Assembly: GCA_002402005.2 (NCBI GenBank)
Contig: NVUS02000229.1
Location: forward strand, 1 to 7,628
From: OCS116 cluster bacterium
Lineage (GTDB): Bacteria; Pseudomonadota; Alphaproteobacteria; Rhizobiales; OSC116
Length of the DNA stretch: 7,628 bases
Reading direction: 5' to 3'
The stretch's first letter is position 1. Each line of letters begins with the position of its first letter. The translations under genes were made by a program, and so were the position numbers. Below, one piece after another: positions 1-5,572 of this stretch. The notes under the pieces were generated by a model that saw only the letters and a program-made list of their open reading frames with translations, ran no database searches and was not told where the DNA came from.

Positions 1-198
1 CTCATATTGCATTTTGAGCTGGCCTTTGACGATGAAGAATAGCTCATCGCTGTCGTCATGTTTGTGCCAGACAAATTCGTTTTGTATTTTGGCGATTTTT
101 ACATATTGATTGTTGACTTGGGCGAGGATTTTGGGCGTCCATTGGGCGGTGACGAATTTGTAGGCTTCGGTTAGGTTTATGGTTTCTGGAAGGGACAT
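1..198 (-). CDS. Cupin-domain protein, N-terminal part (cut by window edge)
   Basis: The frame opens with ATG at 198-196 and stays open for 66 codons to the left edge, so the C-terminal part is missing. The translation holds a clear cupin motif 1: His45-Lys-His47, then Glu52 four residues later, then Gly59 (context FVWHKHDDSDELFFIVKG). In metal-binding cupins, the two His and the Glu are metal ligands on a small beta barrel. The opening MSLPETINLTEAYKFV followed by QWTPKI resembles small stand-alone cupin_2 proteins of roughly 110-120 aa, usually uncharacterised. No signal peptide is seen, so it is probably cytoplasmic. The ribosome binding site is weak (ACGGAAC upstream). It follows nrdB on the same strand after a 282-bp gap, so an operon link is unlikely. 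Substrate and function cannot be told. Confidence 0.85.
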   Translation of the reverse strand, partial: MSLPETINLTEAYKFVTAQWTPKILAQVNNQYVKIAKIQNEFVWHKHDDSDELFFIVKGQLKMQYE

Positions 199-243
199 GG
201 TTTTGTTCCGTTAGTTTGAGACTGCCAAATTATATGTGTTGAG

Positions 244-429
244 CTAAAGGATGCTCCTGCCTAAGCTCTGGAAGTTTGCATTTTTGTTGGCCACTTGCGT
301 GCGTGACACTCCGTATCGCTTGCTAAGCCACTTGGCCGCTGATCAGAGAGCATATTCACCACCCAATCTTAGTGCATTAAGCTTGGGCGGCGCGAATATG
401 TTGGAACTCTGAGCTTTGGTACCTACCAT
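244..429 (-). pseudogene. Possible decayed reading frame with a helix-turn-helix-like stretch
   Basis: The 199-480 gap has no intact gene. Read leftwards in one frame from ATG at 429-427, it gives 28 codons (MVGTKAQSSNIFAPPK, then LNALRLGGEYAL), one TGA at 345-343, then 32 more codons to TAG at 246-244. The part after the TGA includes AAKWLSKRYGVSRTQVANK, which reads like a helix-turn-helix (short helix, turn at YGVS, recognition helix RTQV). The protein-like look on both sides of a single stop suggests a small gene or gene fragment broken by a nonsense mutation. The family is not recognised, and chance openness over about 60 codons cannot be excluded. No terminator with a T-run was found after nrdB in this gap. 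Confidence 0.25.
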
Positions 430-480
430 ATATTCATCATTTGCAACTTGGTGCGACGCTGCAAATTCTGAGTTTGCGGA

Positions 481-1470
481 TTAGAAATCTTCGTCGAAGG
501 AGATGCTGCGGTCTGACGGGCGTTTGTATTCTGTGACGCGCTTTTCGAAGAAATTTGAAACATTTTCTACATCTAATGCACGCATAAAATCGAACGGGTT
601 TTCGGTTTTGAATACGCGGTCAAAGCCAAATAGATCGGCAATGCGGTCAGCAACGGCTTCGATATATTGTGACATTAAATCTTTATTCATACCGATTAGA
701 TCGACTGGTAATGCGTCTTCGACGAATTCTTGTTCGAAGGCAACGGCTTCACGGACAATTTCTTCGAATTGTTCTTGGCTGACGCTGCTATCGATGAGAT
801 CAAGGCTTAGGATATCATGATCGGTGAGTGTGCCGGCTTTAAATTTATCGTTCAATGTATGATACATGAGAGCTGAGAAACTGAAATGCATGCCTTCGTC
901 GCGGGCGATCCAGTCATTAGACAAGGAAAGACCTGGCATCAGGCCACGTTTGCGGAAATAATAGATGGCGCAGAATGAGCCGGCGAAGAATAGGCCTTCG
1001 ACTAGGCCAAAGCCAATAAGGCGCATGAGTAGGTTTTGATCACCATTTAGCCATTTTGTAACCCATTCGGCTTTTTTATGGATGCAGGGAATGTTGTCGA
1101 TGGCTTCGAATAATTTGTCTTTTTCGTCTGGGTCGGTAACGTAAGTTTCGATTTGTAGGGCGTAAACCTCGGCATGGATGCTTTCGTTGAGCATTTGCAT
1201 GGTGATGAAGCAGCGGGCTTCGGGGATGAGGATTTCTTTATAGAAGCGTGAGGCTAGGTTTTCGTTGATCATCGCTTCAGAATTGGCAAAAAATGCCAAA
1301 ACGTGATTGATGAAGCGTTTTTCGCCATCATTTAGTTTTTCGAGATCGCGCAAATCTTCGGCAAATGACACTTCTTCGGGTGTCCAGAAGGATTGAACGT
1401 GGGTTTTGTAACGGTCCCAAATTTCGGTATATTGAATGGGGAATATGGAGGTGACGCCTTTAGAGATCAT
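481..1470 (-). CDS. nrdB: Ribonucleoside-diphosphate reductase, beta (radical-generating) subunit
   Basis: This is the small R2 subunit of class I ribonucleotide reductase. It houses the dimetal-oxygen cofactor that starts the radical used by NrdA to turn NDPs into dNDPs in the cytoplasm. The 329-aa protein resembles eukaryotic RRM2 more than E. coli NrdB. Visible landmarks are Trp29 (FWTPEEV), ligands Glu96 and His99 (NESIH), radical Tyr103 four residues after His99, Glu158 (VEGLFFAGSF), Glu192 and His195 (RDEGMH), the C-terminal relay Tyr315 (VTEYKRPSD), and the acidic tail SISFDEDF that docks on NrdA. The odd point is the first ligand: the usual Asp in ASDGIVNENL-type sequences is Glu65 here (ANSEAMINENL; codon GAA at 1278-1276). 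It lies 73 bp after nrdA on the same strand, probably in one transcript. ATG 1470-1468 has only a weak upstream AGAAAG as ribosome binding site. No nrdI gene is present in the window. Confidence 0.97.
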   Translation of the reverse strand: MISKGVTSIFPIQYTEIWDRYKTHVQSFWTPEEVSFAEDLRDLEKLNDGEKRFINHVLAFFANSEAMINENLASRFYKEILIPEARCFITMQMLNESIHAEVYALQIETYVTDPDEKDKLFEAIDNIPCIHKKAEWVTKWLNGDQNLLMRLIGFGLVEGLFFAGSFCAIYYFRKRGLMPGLSLSNDWIARDEGMHFSFSALMYHTLNDKFKAGTLTDHDILSLDLIDSSVSQEQFEEIVREAVAFEQEFVEDALPVDLIGMNKDLMSQYIEAVADRIADLFGFDRVFKTENPFDFMRALDVENVSNFFEKRVTEYKRPSDRSISFDEDF

Positions 1471-1494
1471 GGCTCTAGCTTTCTTTTTTAGAGG

Positions 1495-1520
1495 CGGTCA
1501 AGGCGTATATGCCTTGACCG
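1495..1520. repeat. Perfect 10-bp inverted repeat between nrdA and nrdB
   Basis: The arms CGGTCAAGGC (1495-1504) and GCCTTGACCG (1511-1520) are exact complements around a 6-base loop, GTATAT. On the coding (minus) strand it starts 23 bases after the nrdA stop and ends 24 bases before the nrdB ATG. It is not followed by a T-run on that strand (CCTCTAAAAAAG follows), so it does not look like a complete intrinsic terminator. A 3'-end stabiliser or partial attenuator that sets the nrdA:nrdB ratio is an inference; a protein-binding palindrome is also possible. Confidence 0.75.
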
Positions 1521-1543
1521 TTAATTGTGGGACATGAACTGGT

Positions 1544-4294
1544 TTAAGCGGAGCAAACCACACAGATTTCGTCGGTACATTCGACCTGTGGTGTGGCGAT
1601 CACGGTTTCGGTCTTTCTGTCTGTTGAGACTGTGACTTTCACGTTAGATGCCGCGGGTTTTGAGCGCAGATAATACATGCCGGTTTTGAGACCTGATTTC
1701 CAAGCATAGAAATGCATGCTGTTGACTTGGCCAAAGCTGGCATCTTCTAGCCATAAGTTCATTGATTGAGATTGATCGATGAACGGGGCGCGTTGTGCCG
1801 ACATATTGATAATGGTTTTTTGGCTAATCTCCCAGACTGTTTTGTAGATTTCTTTCAGCTTGGTTGAAATTTCTGGAATGTTTTGCACGCTGCCATTCTC
1901 GATGACGATTTTGTCGCGCATTTCGGCATTCCACAGGTTTAGCTTAGACAGGTCTTCAACCAAGTGACGGTTGATGAGCATGAATTCGCCCGACAATGTT
2001 TGGCGTTTGTAGAGGTTTGATGTTTGGGCTTGGAAAGTTTCGGTATTGCCCAAAATGATGCCGGTTGATGCTGTTGGCATGCAAGCTGTTAGCAAGCTGT
2101 TACGTACGCCATGTTCGGCAACTTCTTTACGAAGCGCATCCCAGTCCCACATAAATTCATAACCGGCAGCTTTAGGGCCTTGATCTTGCTTATCCCACAT
2201 ATCGAATTGAAACTCGCCTTCGCTCATCGGTGAACCAGCATAAGTTTCATAAGTGCCAGATTGTTTAGCGGCATCTTTAGAAGCTGTTACAGAAGCGAAA
2301 TAGATGGTTTCGAATGCTTTGCGGTTGATGTCAGCAGCTTCATCGCTGTCATACGCAATGCCCATTTTGAAATAAACATCGGCCAAGCCCTGCATGCCCA
2401 AACCAATTGGACGATGACGGTTGTTGGAAATGTCGGTTTTTTGGGTTGGATAATAGTTGACATCGATGACGTTGTTTAGGTTGATGGTGGCGTTATATGC
2501 CACATCATATAGACCTTGATAATCGAAGCTACCATCAGCTTGCACGAATTTTGGCAAGGCGATTGAAGCTAGGTTACAAACTGCGGTTTCTTCTTTTGAG
2601 GAAAATTCGGCAATTTCTGCACATAGATTTGATGATTTAATCGTGCCCAAATTCTTTTGGTTAGATTTTGAGTTCATCGCGTCTTTATAGCACATATAGG
2701 GCTGGCCAGTTTCGATTTGGCTTTCGATGATTCTGCTCATGATGTCGCGGGCTTTGACGGTTTTTAGACCGCGGCCTTCGGCTTCATATTGCAGATATAA
2801 TTTTTCGAATTCTGCGCCAGATGTATCTGATAGACGTGGGCAGGTGTCTTGTGACATCAGCGTCCACTCTTGATCAGCTTCTACACGTTGCATGAAAATG
2901 TCTGGAATCCACATAGCGAGGAATAGATCACGTGTGCGGAATTCTTCGGCACCGGTGTTTTTGCGAAGTTCTAAGAAAGCTTCGATGTCGCCATGCCAAG
3001 GTTCTAGGTAAACCGCTGCTACGCCTTTGCGCTTGCCGCCGCCTTGATCTACAGCGCGAACGGTTTCGTTCAGCACTTTTAAGAAAGGCACTAAGCCGTT
3101 TGATTTGCCGCCGGTTGATTTAATGCGTGAGCCGTTGGCACGGATGTTATGGGCATGTAAGCCAATGCCGCCAGCAGTTTTAGAGATAAGGGCACAATCT
3201 TTCATGGTGTTGAAAATGCCTTCAATGCTGTCATCTTCCATAGCTAATAAGAAGCATGAAGATAGCTGTTGTAGGTTTGTGCCGGAGTTGAACAATGTTG
3301 GGGTGGCGTGGGTGTAATAGCCTTGTGACAATTGGTCATAGGTTTTTTTGACTTTGTCATAGTCGAACTCATTGCCAGTTACGGTTAGAGCGCAGCGCAT
3401 CCACAAATCTTGTGGGCGTTCGACTGGTTTGTCATCAACACGCAAGAAGTAAGCGCGCATTAGGGTTGTTAATGCGAAATAATCGAATGTGTAATCTAGG
3501 TCGTAATTGATAATCTCTTCGATGGCATCGATATTGTTCATCACTTTATTATAGTGATGTTCGTTGACCATATTGGCTTTGTATAGCTGTTCGGTCGCGA
3601 TGCGGATGCCTTTGGTATCTTTATGTAGGCCATCGACTTTGATACGGCCAGCTATGATGGCATAATCTGGATGGTCGGTGGTTAAAGACGCGGCGGTTTC
3701 GGAGAGGAAATTATCGATCTCTTCGGTGGTGATGCCGTTATGCAAGCCAGCGACGGCGCTTTGTGAAACCAAGATTGGATCTACATTTAGATCGGCGGCC
3801 AGAACAGCCACACGGTTGGTGATTTTGTTGAGAGATACAGCTTGTTGTTTGCCGTCTCTTTTGATGATCATCATTTGTGACAAACGACCTGAATGAGATG
3901 AAACAATCTCTTCGACCTGATCGCGTTGATCGGCGCGTTGTTTGCGATAGATGATGAAGTTTTTGGCGACGTTATAATATTCGGCGCGCATCAAAGTCAG
4001 CTCGACTTGATCTTGCACTTCTTCTTGATGCACACTGCCGAAGCTTTCAACACGCTTCATGATGGCGCTGATTGCACTTTTTGTCAGCTCTGTGGCTTCT
4101 TCATATATATTAATGTCAGCCATTTCATCGCCATTTGTGGCCATCATGGCCTTATGAATTGCGGTGAAAACTGGTGTTGGTAAGAAAAGCTCTTTAACGC
4201 CAGAACGCTTTTCTAATTGTACCCCTTCAGGGATGATGTTATTGATCGTAACCAATGAAGTTTCGGGCAGTAATACCCTTTTCAATCTAACCAT
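1544..4294 (-). CDS. nrdA: Ribonucleoside-diphosphate reductase, alpha (catalytic) subunit with two ATP-cones
   Basis: This is the large subunit of class I ribonucleotide reductase, which holds the active site and allosteric sites and works with NrdB in the cytoplasm. From ATG 4294-4292 it has 916 aa. This start is chosen because AGAGG sits 6 bases upstream; the frame runs further up to a TTG at 4393 but without a ribosome binding site. Residues about 22-120 look like a first ATP-cone (LEKRSGVKE, ending NVAKNFIIYRKQR) and about 142-227 like a second, canonical one (MIIKRDGKQQAV, then HPDYAIIAGRI). The catalytic barrel follows, with disulfide Cys347 (LSSCFLL), Asn556-x-Cys558-x-Glu560 (SNLCAEI; Cys558 carries the thiyl radical), Cys573 (AVCNLAS), relay tyrosines 874-875 (MYYLRSKP) and the C-terminal redox pair Cys911/Cys914 (CVVCSA). 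The barrel and CxxC tail resemble eukaryotic RRM1. It is longer than single-cone NrdA because of the extra N-terminal cone. Confidence 0.97.
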   Translation of the reverse strand: MVRLKRVLLPETSLVTINNIIPEGVQLEKRSGVKELFLPTPVFTAIHKAMMATNGDEMADINIYEEATELTKSAISAIMKRVESFGSVHQEEVQDQVELTLMRAEYYNVAKNFIIYRKQRADQRDQVEEIVSSHSGRLSQMMIIKRDGKQQAVSLNKITNRVAVLAADLNVDPILVSQSAVAGLHNGITTEEIDNFLSETAASLTTDHPDYAIIAGRIKVDGLHKDTKGIRIATEQLYKANMVNEHHYNKVMNNIDAIEEIINYDLDYTFDYFALTTLMRAYFLRVDDKPVERPQDLWMRCALTVTGNEFDYDKVKKTYDQLSQGYYTHATPTLFNSGTNLQQLSSCFLLAMEDDSIEGIFNTMKDCALISKTAGGIGLHAHNIRANGSRIKSTGGKSNGLVPFLKVLNETVRAVDQGGGKRKGVAAVYLEPWHGDIEAFLELRKNTGAEEFRTRDLFLAMWIPDIFMQRVEADQEWTLMSQDTCPRLSDTSGAEFEKLYLQYEAEGRGLKTVKARDIMSRIIESQIETGQPYMCYKDAMNSKSNQKNLGTIKSSNLCAEIAEFSSKEETAVCNLASIALPKFVQADGSFDYQGLYDVAYNATINLNNVIDVNYYPTQKTDISNNRHRPIGLGMQGLADVYFKMGIAYDSDEAADINRKAFETIYFASVTASKDAAKQSGTYETYAGSPMSEGEFQFDMWDKQDQGPKAAGYEFMWDWDALRKEVAEHGVRNSLLTACMPTASTGIILGNTETFQAQTSNLYKRQTLSGEFMLINRHLVEDLSKLNLWNAEMRDKIVIENGSVQNIPEISTKLKEIYKTVWEISQKTIINMSAQRAPFIDQSQSMNLWLEDASFGQVNSMHFYAWKSGLKTGMYYLRSKPAASNVKVTVSTDRKTETVIATPQVECTDEICVVCSA

Positions 4295-4413
4295 TTTTTG
4301 CCTCTTATCTTTGCCTTTAGTGCCGTATCTAATGTTGTATTTTTTAATGCCGCTAAACGTAAAAACCCTTAACACGGAAGCCTTACTCCGCAATATGTTG
4401 TTTTTACTAATAG

Positions 4414-4442
4414 TTTTAAAAAATACTATATACAGTAGTCAA
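4414..4442 (-). promoter_or_regulatory. Putative sigma70 promoter of nrdAB
   Basis: Read on the minus strand, TTGACT (4442-4437) matches the -35 consensus TTGACA in five of six positions. A 17-base spacer follows, then TTAAAA (4419-4414) as a modest -10. Transcription would start near 4407, giving a leader of roughly 113 bases before the nrdA ATG. The -35 and spacer are overlapped by the first NrdR-like box, which fits repression by occlusion. The -10 is poor and the assignment rests mainly on the -35. Confidence 0.45.
4423..4438. promoter_or_regulatory. NrdR-box-like palindrome 1
   Basis: The 16-mer ATACTATATACAGTAG matches the NrdR-box pattern ACACWATATATWGTGT in 12 of 16 positions by hand alignment, including the core CTATATA-AG. 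It covers the -35/spacer part of the putative nrdA promoter. NrdR is the ATP-cone repressor that binds paired boxes in front of ribonucleotide reductase operons across bacteria. The nrdR gene itself is not in this window. Confidence 0.55.
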
Positions 4443-4452
4443 TTGCAGTGTT

Positions 4453-4468
4453 TACCACTACATAGTGT
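4453..4468. promoter_or_regulatory. NrdR-box-like palindrome 2
   Basis: TACCACTACATAGTGT matches the NrdR pattern in 11 of 16 positions, with a strong right half (ATAGTGT) and exact arms CACTA/TAGTG. Its centre is 30 bp from that of box 1, close to three helical turns, the kind of spacing seen for paired NrdR sites. It lies just upstream of the -35. The weaker left half lowers certainty, but the pairing supports both sites. Confidence 0.5.
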
Positions 4469-4553
4469 ATGTAACAATAGTAGTAAAATGGTTAACAAGC
4501 AAATTAAAACTGGGTAGCGTGTGGTAAAAAATTTATTTTTTTGGGGCTAAAAA

Positions 4554-4562
4554 TTATGCACA
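4554..4562 (+). promoter_or_regulatory. Single DnaA-box match
   Basis: TTATGCACA fits the DnaA-box pattern TTATNCACA exactly. It lies about 110 bp upstream of the putative nrdA -35. DnaA is known to regulate nrdAB in E. coli, so the location is meaningful, but one 9-mer can occur by chance in a window this size. Confidence 0.25.
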
Positions 4563-4577
4563 GGAAGCAAGCATATG

Positions 4578-4608
4578 ATGGGCAAGGATTTTTAAAAAAA
4601 ATGCCCAT
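4578..4608. repeat. Inverted repeat ATGGGCA / TGCCCAT
   Basis: Perfect 7-bp arms at 4578-4584 and 4602-4608 enclose 17 bases in which TTTTT and AAAAA could extend the pairing. It is the first of four inverted repeats in a row downstream of the DsbA-like gene. Its A/T-rich interior is not a normal terminator tail on either strand. Confidence 0.5.
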
Positions 4609-4609
4609 G

Positions 4610-4644
4610 TATAAAACTAATTGTTGCAAAACAATTGTTTTATA
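4610..4644. repeat. Long AT-rich inverted repeat with one bulge
   Basis: The left arm TATAAAACTAATTGTT (4610-4625) pairs with the right arm AACAATTGTTTTATA (4630-4644) over 15 bp, with one unpaired T (4618) and the loop GCAA on the plus strand. It is the strongest hairpin in the gap. On the minus strand it lies about 110 bases after the DsbA-like stop, so it could mark the transcript end in either direction; the low GC content argues against a typical Rho-independent terminator. Confidence 0.6.
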
Positions 4645-4669
4645 AATCGAATCAAGCCGGCAAAAAATG

Positions 4670-4693
4670 ATCACAAAAACTAGACTTTGTGAT
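4670..4693. repeat. Inverted repeat ATCACAAA / TTTGTGAT
   Basis: Perfect 8-bp arms at 4670-4677 and 4686-4693 surround the 8-base centre AACTAGAC. It is the third inverted repeat of the cluster. It could be a DNA-binding palindrome or a small RNA hairpin; nothing in the sequence decides between them. Confidence 0.5.
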
Positions 4694-4709
4694 GAGGCGA
4701 ATTGGGAAT

Positions 4710-4729
4710 CACTATATGTAGATATAGTG
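4710..4729. repeat. 20-bp palindrome CACTATAT-GTAG-ATATAGTG
   Basis: Perfect 8-bp arms (4710-4717 and 4722-4729) flank GTAG. The outer halves CACTATA/TATAGTG equal NrdR half-sites but are spaced wider than in a standard NrdR box. It lies 27 bp beyond the DsbA-like stop on the minus strand. No T-run follows on either side. Confidence 0.5.
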
Positions 4730-4734
4730 TAATT

Positions 4735-4756
4735 ATTGTGACAATATTGTGACAAT
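4735..4756. repeat. Two tandem copies of ATTGTGACAAT
   Basis: Two exact 11-bp copies stand head to tail at 4735-4745 and 4746-4756. Each is itself a near-palindrome (ATTGT-G-ACAAT). The second copy shares one base with the TAA stop of the DsbA-like gene. The 11-bp period is about one helical turn. Confidence 0.6.
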
Positions 4757-5406
4757 TAAGCCAGGCCGATAAGTTGCTGCATATTTTCAATAATACTGTC
4801 GGCTTTCTGAAAACCTGATGAGACCATATAGAGCTGTTTGCCATCGGTATATAGAATGGTTGGATAGCCAGACACGCCCCAATTGCGGGTAATGTTAAAC
4901 TCGGCCGTGGTTTGGCCTTTTATATCCTCGGACTGGTATAATTTGCTGAATTCGGCAAAATCTAGGCCGAGATCACTGCATATAGATGCATAGAATTCGA
5001 GCTGTTTGGGGTCTTGATTGCCGACATAGAATTTATGTTGAATGGCGACAAAAAAATCGAGCAACGAATCAACCGTCAGATCGGAATTGACGATGAGGTT
5101 TTTGGCGGTCACCACTGCCCGACATGATGGCTCGGTATCATAATCAAATTCTGGCAGATCAAACAGGCCATAATCAAACGGTTGGCCTGAGCGTTGATTG
5201 ACCTGTTGCCAGTGATGGCGCAGCATGTCTTTAAATTCGGCATCCCACGCTTGACCGCCGCCAACGCGCAAACCGCCAACAATGATGGTGAAATTCATAT
5301 CGTGACCGGTGACAAAGGTTTGGATTTTTTGCATTTCTTCGGCAATGCCCCAGCACCACGAACATTGTGGATCACCTATATATATAACGTCACGCGATTC
5401 GCTCAT
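4756..5406 (-). CDS. DsbA-family thioredoxin-fold oxidoreductase, cytoplasmic type (COG3531-like)
   Basis: This 216-aa protein has the DsbA-type layout: an opening beta strand (DVIYIGDPQ), the active-site pair Cys15-Ser-Trp-Cys18, a helical insertion (about 55-175), and the cis-proline segment VSGYPTILY with Pro182 facing the active site. Stretches such as GGLRVGGGQAWD, LRHHWQQVNQRSGQPFDYG and DTEPSCRAVVTAK are typical of the group annotated as predicted protein-disulfide isomerase (COG3531), by recall. There is no signal peptide, so it likely acts on thiols in the cytoplasm; the true substrate is unknown. The start is well supported by AGGGAG seven bases before the ATG. It is transcribed away from copC; a TATAAG -10-like element lies at 5447-5442, without a convincing -35. 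Sharing the intergenic region with a copper operon may mean a role in thiol damage by copper, but that is only context. Confidence 0.88.
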   Translation of the reverse strand: MSESRDVIYIGDPQCSWCWGIAEEMQKIQTFVTGHDMNFTIIVGGLRVGGGQAWDAEFKDMLRHHWQQVNQRSGQPFDYGLFDLPEFDYDTEPSCRAVVTAKNLIVNSDLTVDSLLDFFVAIQHKFYVGNQDPKQLEFYASICSDLGLDFAEFSKLYQSEDIKGQTTAEFNITRNWGVSGYPTILYTDGKQLYMVSSGFQKADSIIENMQQLIGLA

Positions 5407-5514
5407 ATTTATCTCCCTGACCGTATATTGTCTATGCCACTCTTATATATAGTCTGGAAATGTCGAAATAGAAATAGAAAGCCGGCGAATCACAAAATTG
5501 TCATAATTGATGTC

Positions 5515-5545
5515 TTGCGCTTCCTGTAACCGGAAGGTTTATATT
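5515..5545 (+). promoter_or_regulatory. CueR/MerR-type copper-responsive promoter of the copC operon
   Basis: The -35 TTGCGC (5515-5520) and -10 TATATT (5540-5545) are separated by 19 bases, longer than the optimal 17. The spacer carries the dyad CTTCC (5520-5524), seven bases, GGAAG (5532-5536), with the right half extended to GGAAGGT. From recall, the E. coli copA promoter bound by CueR has the same arrangement: TTGACC, a 19-base spacer with TTCC-N7-GGAAGGTT, then the -10. MerR-family activators twist such long spacers to allow transcription when metal is bound. Transcription would start near 5552, so the longer copC frame beginning at 5507 is excluded. No cueR gene is in the window. Confidence 0.72.
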
Positions 5546-5572
5546 GATTCTAAACTTAACGAGATGGACATT

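Larger units (their letters stand above)
4295..4755. other. 461-bp gene-free stretch: nrdA promoter side and a cluster of inverted repeats
   Basis: This AT-rich gap lies between the DsbA-like gene and nrdA, both on the minus strand. Its nrdA-proximal part holds the 5' leader (about 110 bases), the putative promoter and two NrdR-box-like palindromes. Its distal part (4578-4756) holds four consecutive inverted repeats and a tandem 11-bp repeat. An 83-codon open frame on the minus strand (4755-4504) was judged not to be a gene: it is low-complexity, rich in Ile/Phe/Ser/Cys, begins immediately next to the upstream stop without a ribosome binding site, and crosses the hairpins. No RNA gene or known riboswitch was recognised in the leader. 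Confidence 0.7.

Noticed and set aside
427..450. Minus-strand codons reading VANDEYM as a tmRNA tag
   Set aside because: Resembles the ANDE start of tmRNA tags, but there is no YALAA-like end and stop, and no tRNA-like domain around it.
461..477. GCAAA/TTTGC hairpin as terminator of nrdB
   Set aside because: Only 5 bp of stem and no T-run on the nrdB strand.
4295..4393. 33-codon N-terminal extension of nrdA beginning at a TTG
   Set aside because: No ribosome binding site precedes the TTG, while AGAGG sits six bases before the ATG at 4294 where family-like sequence follows.
4504..4755. 83-codon minus-strand open frame in the gap upstream of nrdA
   Set aside because: Low-complexity composition, no ribosome binding site, crosses several inverted repeats and the DnaA-box match, and shows no recognisable domain.
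5507..5572. Longer copC start giving extra N-terminal residues MMSCASCNRKVYIDSK
   Set aside because: It overlaps the -35, spacer and -10 of the predicted promoter and would bury the signal peptide inside the protein.
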